From assembly GCA_019057775.1 (NCBI GenBank), contig JAHLWT010000243.1, forward strand, positions 1 to 6,376: a stretch of DNA of 6,376 nt, written 5' to 3'. The first letter of the stretch is position 1, and each line of letters starts with the position of its first letter. A model generated the notes under the pieces. The model made no database searches. It saw only the letters and a program-made list of their open reading frames with translations, and was not told where the DNA came from. The position numbers and the translations under genes are program-made. Of the stretch, positions 5,396 through 6,376 are shown one piece after another. This DNA is from Promethearchaeota archaeon. Its GTDB lineage: Archaea; Asgardarchaeota; Lokiarchaeia; Sigynarchaeales; SOKP01.

Positions 5396-6062
5396 TTACC
5401 TCGATTTATCCAGTTAAAGATGGCAAGGTCATAAAGAAATACTATCCCTTCTCCCCGACCAGCTTTTTCCCGTAATGACCTCAGCAAGCGCAGAACTAAC
5501 TGCTGAAGCTGTTTATATTGGATATGGAGTAACAGCCCCGGAACATAACTACGATGATTATAAAGGGATTGATGTAAAAGGAAAGATAGTACTTATGAAC
5601 AGGGATGTACCCTTTAAAAACAGCAGGGACCCTGTATATACAAAGTGGGTGAAATACTGCTACCACCGGTATAAGCTTGAAAATTCCGTTAAGCACGGGG
5701 CTGCAGGTATGTTATACATTGGAGGCAACCATGCAAATCCTAATATTTCTTATGATCCCAATTTTATATGGTGCGGAATAGGCCCCAAACCCCTTAAAGA
5801 AGCCAATCAGGGATTTCTCCACAGGAGTATGCGAACTTCTGAAGCACGCGACAGTTATGGCAGGCCCCGAACCGATGGAGCAATTTTCAGCAGGGCTGGA
5901 ATACCTGCTCTTGGAATCGGAATTACGGGAAGCCTTAAACCAGTCTATTATCATCGACCCGGAGATACTGCAGAAATGGTTACTCCCTAGATTATGGAAG
6001 ATGTTTCCAAACTGTTGTATATTGCTCTTACCCGAATGGCCAGGGAGAAAAAAATCAGATAG
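5396..6062 (+). pseudogene. Decayed PA-domain M28 family metallopeptidase
   Basis: The remains of an exported M28 aminopeptidase-like gene, broken in four ways. The N-terminal part (signal and start of the peptidase fold) is missing; homologous-looking sequence begins right at the acetamidase stop (TSIYPVKDGKVIKKYYPFSP from 5398). The frame then ends at TAA 5473-5475, and the family-like reading continues in the next frame (VMTSASAELTAEAVYIGYGV from 5472), which implies one lost base in a proline codon at 5470-5472. The PA domain follows (NYDDYKGIDVKGKIVLMNRD, then KHGAAGMLYIGG, to about 5780). The zinc-binding core expected next (HxD, the bridging Asp, the EE pair) is absent, and the frame runs directly into the C-terminal block GRPRTDGAIFSRAGIPALG and YYHRPGDTAEMVTP. 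An amber TAG (5988-5990) interrupts the last helix, which continues in frame as IMEDVSKLLYIALTRMARE to a stop at 6060-6062. The 171-codon ORF at 5475-5990 is part of this wreck and should not be called as a working enzyme. Confidence 0.85.
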
Positions 6063-6167
6063 ATATGCCAGGCATTTTCAAACCACAAATACACCAGCAA
6101 TCCCACTTATATGTCAATAAGCACTTCCCTTCACCGCTGAATTCCATCACTTTTGAGTATTTACATG

Positions 6168-6191
6168 ATGTCAGGTGTTTCCACCTGACAT
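6168..6191 (+). repeat. REP-like hairpin, TTTC orientation
   Basis: ATGTCAGGTG (6168-6177) pairs perfectly with CACCTGACAT (6182-6191) around a TTTC loop, a 10-bp stem with further G-T wobble pairs possible outside. The element at 6230-6253 is the same palindrome in the opposite orientation, with compensatory changes in the arms. No T tract follows, so a terminator role is unlikely. Confidence 0.6.
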
Positions 6192-6229
6192 TGAATACTG
6201 GAGTAATTAAAATCGTGCAATATCATTAA

Positions 6230-6253
6230 CTGTCGGATGGAAACATCCGACAG
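6230..6253 (-). repeat. REP-like hairpin, GAAA orientation
   Basis: CTGTCGGATG (6230-6239) pairs perfectly with CATCCGACAG (6244-6253) around a GAAA loop. Read on the minus strand it has a TTTC loop and matches the hairpin at 6168-6191 at 18 of 22 core positions; the four differences make up two compensated base pairs (A-T to G-C and G-C to A-T). The two are 38 nt apart and inverted, a REPIN-like arrangement. Confidence 0.6.
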
Positions 6254-6331
6254 CATCGTATATGCTGGTTATCCATAAATTTACTTCTCCGGAAGTTTTC
6301 CATTAGTGATGCTCCTTTGTGAAAACATGAT

Positions 6332-6364
6332 AAAAAAAAAGCTCCACACCCGGTGAAGCTTTTT
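6332..6364. terminator. Intrinsic terminator with A9/T5 arms, probably bidirectional
   Basis: AAAAAGCT (6336-6343) pairs with AGCTTTTT (6357-6364). After one C-A mismatch, CAC (6345-6347) pairs with GTG (6353-6355) around a 5-nt loop. On the minus strand the hairpin is followed by nine Ts (the A run at 6332-6340), the stronger direction, which suggests a minus-strand gene entering from beyond the right edge. On the plus strand the tail is T5, enough to also end transcription from the acetamidase side. Confidence 0.75.
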
Positions 6365-6376
6365 GTTCAAATTAAA

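Larger units (their letters stand above)
6063..6376. other. Intergenic region with paired hairpins and a terminator
   Basis: This is the non-coding tail after the peptidase pseudogene. It holds the related hairpins at 6168-6191 and 6230-6253, a small stem CAGCAT (6251-6256) with ATGCTG (6262-6267) that shares three bases with the previous one, a 5-bp stem ACTTC/GAAGT (6283-6287 with 6292-6296, loop TCCG) followed by four Ts, and the terminator at 6332-6364. A 54-codon plus-strand ORF (6065-6229) runs straight through the first hairpin and has no recognisable character, so I do not call it. Confidence 0.6.

Noticed and set aside
36..5413. TTTATCCAG appearing three times (36-44, 4310-4318, 5405-5413)
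   Set aside because: One copy lies within peptidase-derived coding sequence and the others share no further flanking similarity, so this is probably chance in A/T-rich DNA.
5857..6120. Plus-strand 87-codon ORF overlapping the peptidase remnant
   Set aside because: The family-like reading of the same bases is in another frame (GRPRTDGAIFSRAGIP, YYHRPGDT), so this frame is a by-product.
6065..6229. Plus-strand 54-codon ORF after the pseudogene
   Set aside because: It runs through the perfect hairpin at 6168-6191 and has no recognisable composition or motif.

Overview
The window looks like a chromosomal piece of a Bacteroidota genome, most likely a Bacteroidales/Marinilabiliales-type environmental bacterium. 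The grounds are LxGC-type lipoproteins, A/T-rich gene starts without Shine-Dalgarno sequences, TAnnTTTG-like promoter boxes, and long intergenic regions full of short perfect palindromes. Species cannot be named from this sequence. I see no rRNA, tRNA, CRISPR array, phage gene or intact transposase.

Layout. 1-273 is non-coding and holds a compact branched inverted repeat (44-85) and a hairpin (161-180). 274-843 (minus) encodes a Tat-exported C_GCAxxG_C_C family cysteine protein. 844-1251 is non-coding with three palindromes. 1252-2184 and 2187-3194 (both minus, 2 bp apart) form a two-gene operon: an unrecognised lipoprotein is transcribed first, then an exported HEAT-repeat protein. 3195-3694 is a 500 bp intergenic region with several hairpins and a second, degenerate copy of the repeat at the window start. 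3695-4189 (plus) is an unrecognised 164-residue cytoplasmic protein. 4334-5395 (plus) is an acetamidase/formamidase family protein made as a lipoprotein. 5396-6062 (plus) is the wreck of a PA-domain M28 metallopeptidase. 6063-6376 is non-coding, with two mutually related inverted hairpins and a bidirectional-looking terminator at the right edge.

How the parts work together. Three of the five intact genes appear to act beyond the inner membrane as lipoproteins or Sec-exported proteins, and a fourth is Tat-exported. The lipoprotein/HEAT pair is the only clear operon. The acetamidase homologue and the peptidase remnant sit directly next to each other on the same strand, so they may once have been one unit before the peptidase decayed.

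The strongest non-genic signals are the palindromes. One is a REPIN-like inverted pair whose arms differ only by compensatory changes; the other is a two-copy repeat that can fold into a three-way junction. I did not find a new defence or metabolic system, and the repeats and the lipoprotein/HEAT operon are the best candidates for undescribed biology.
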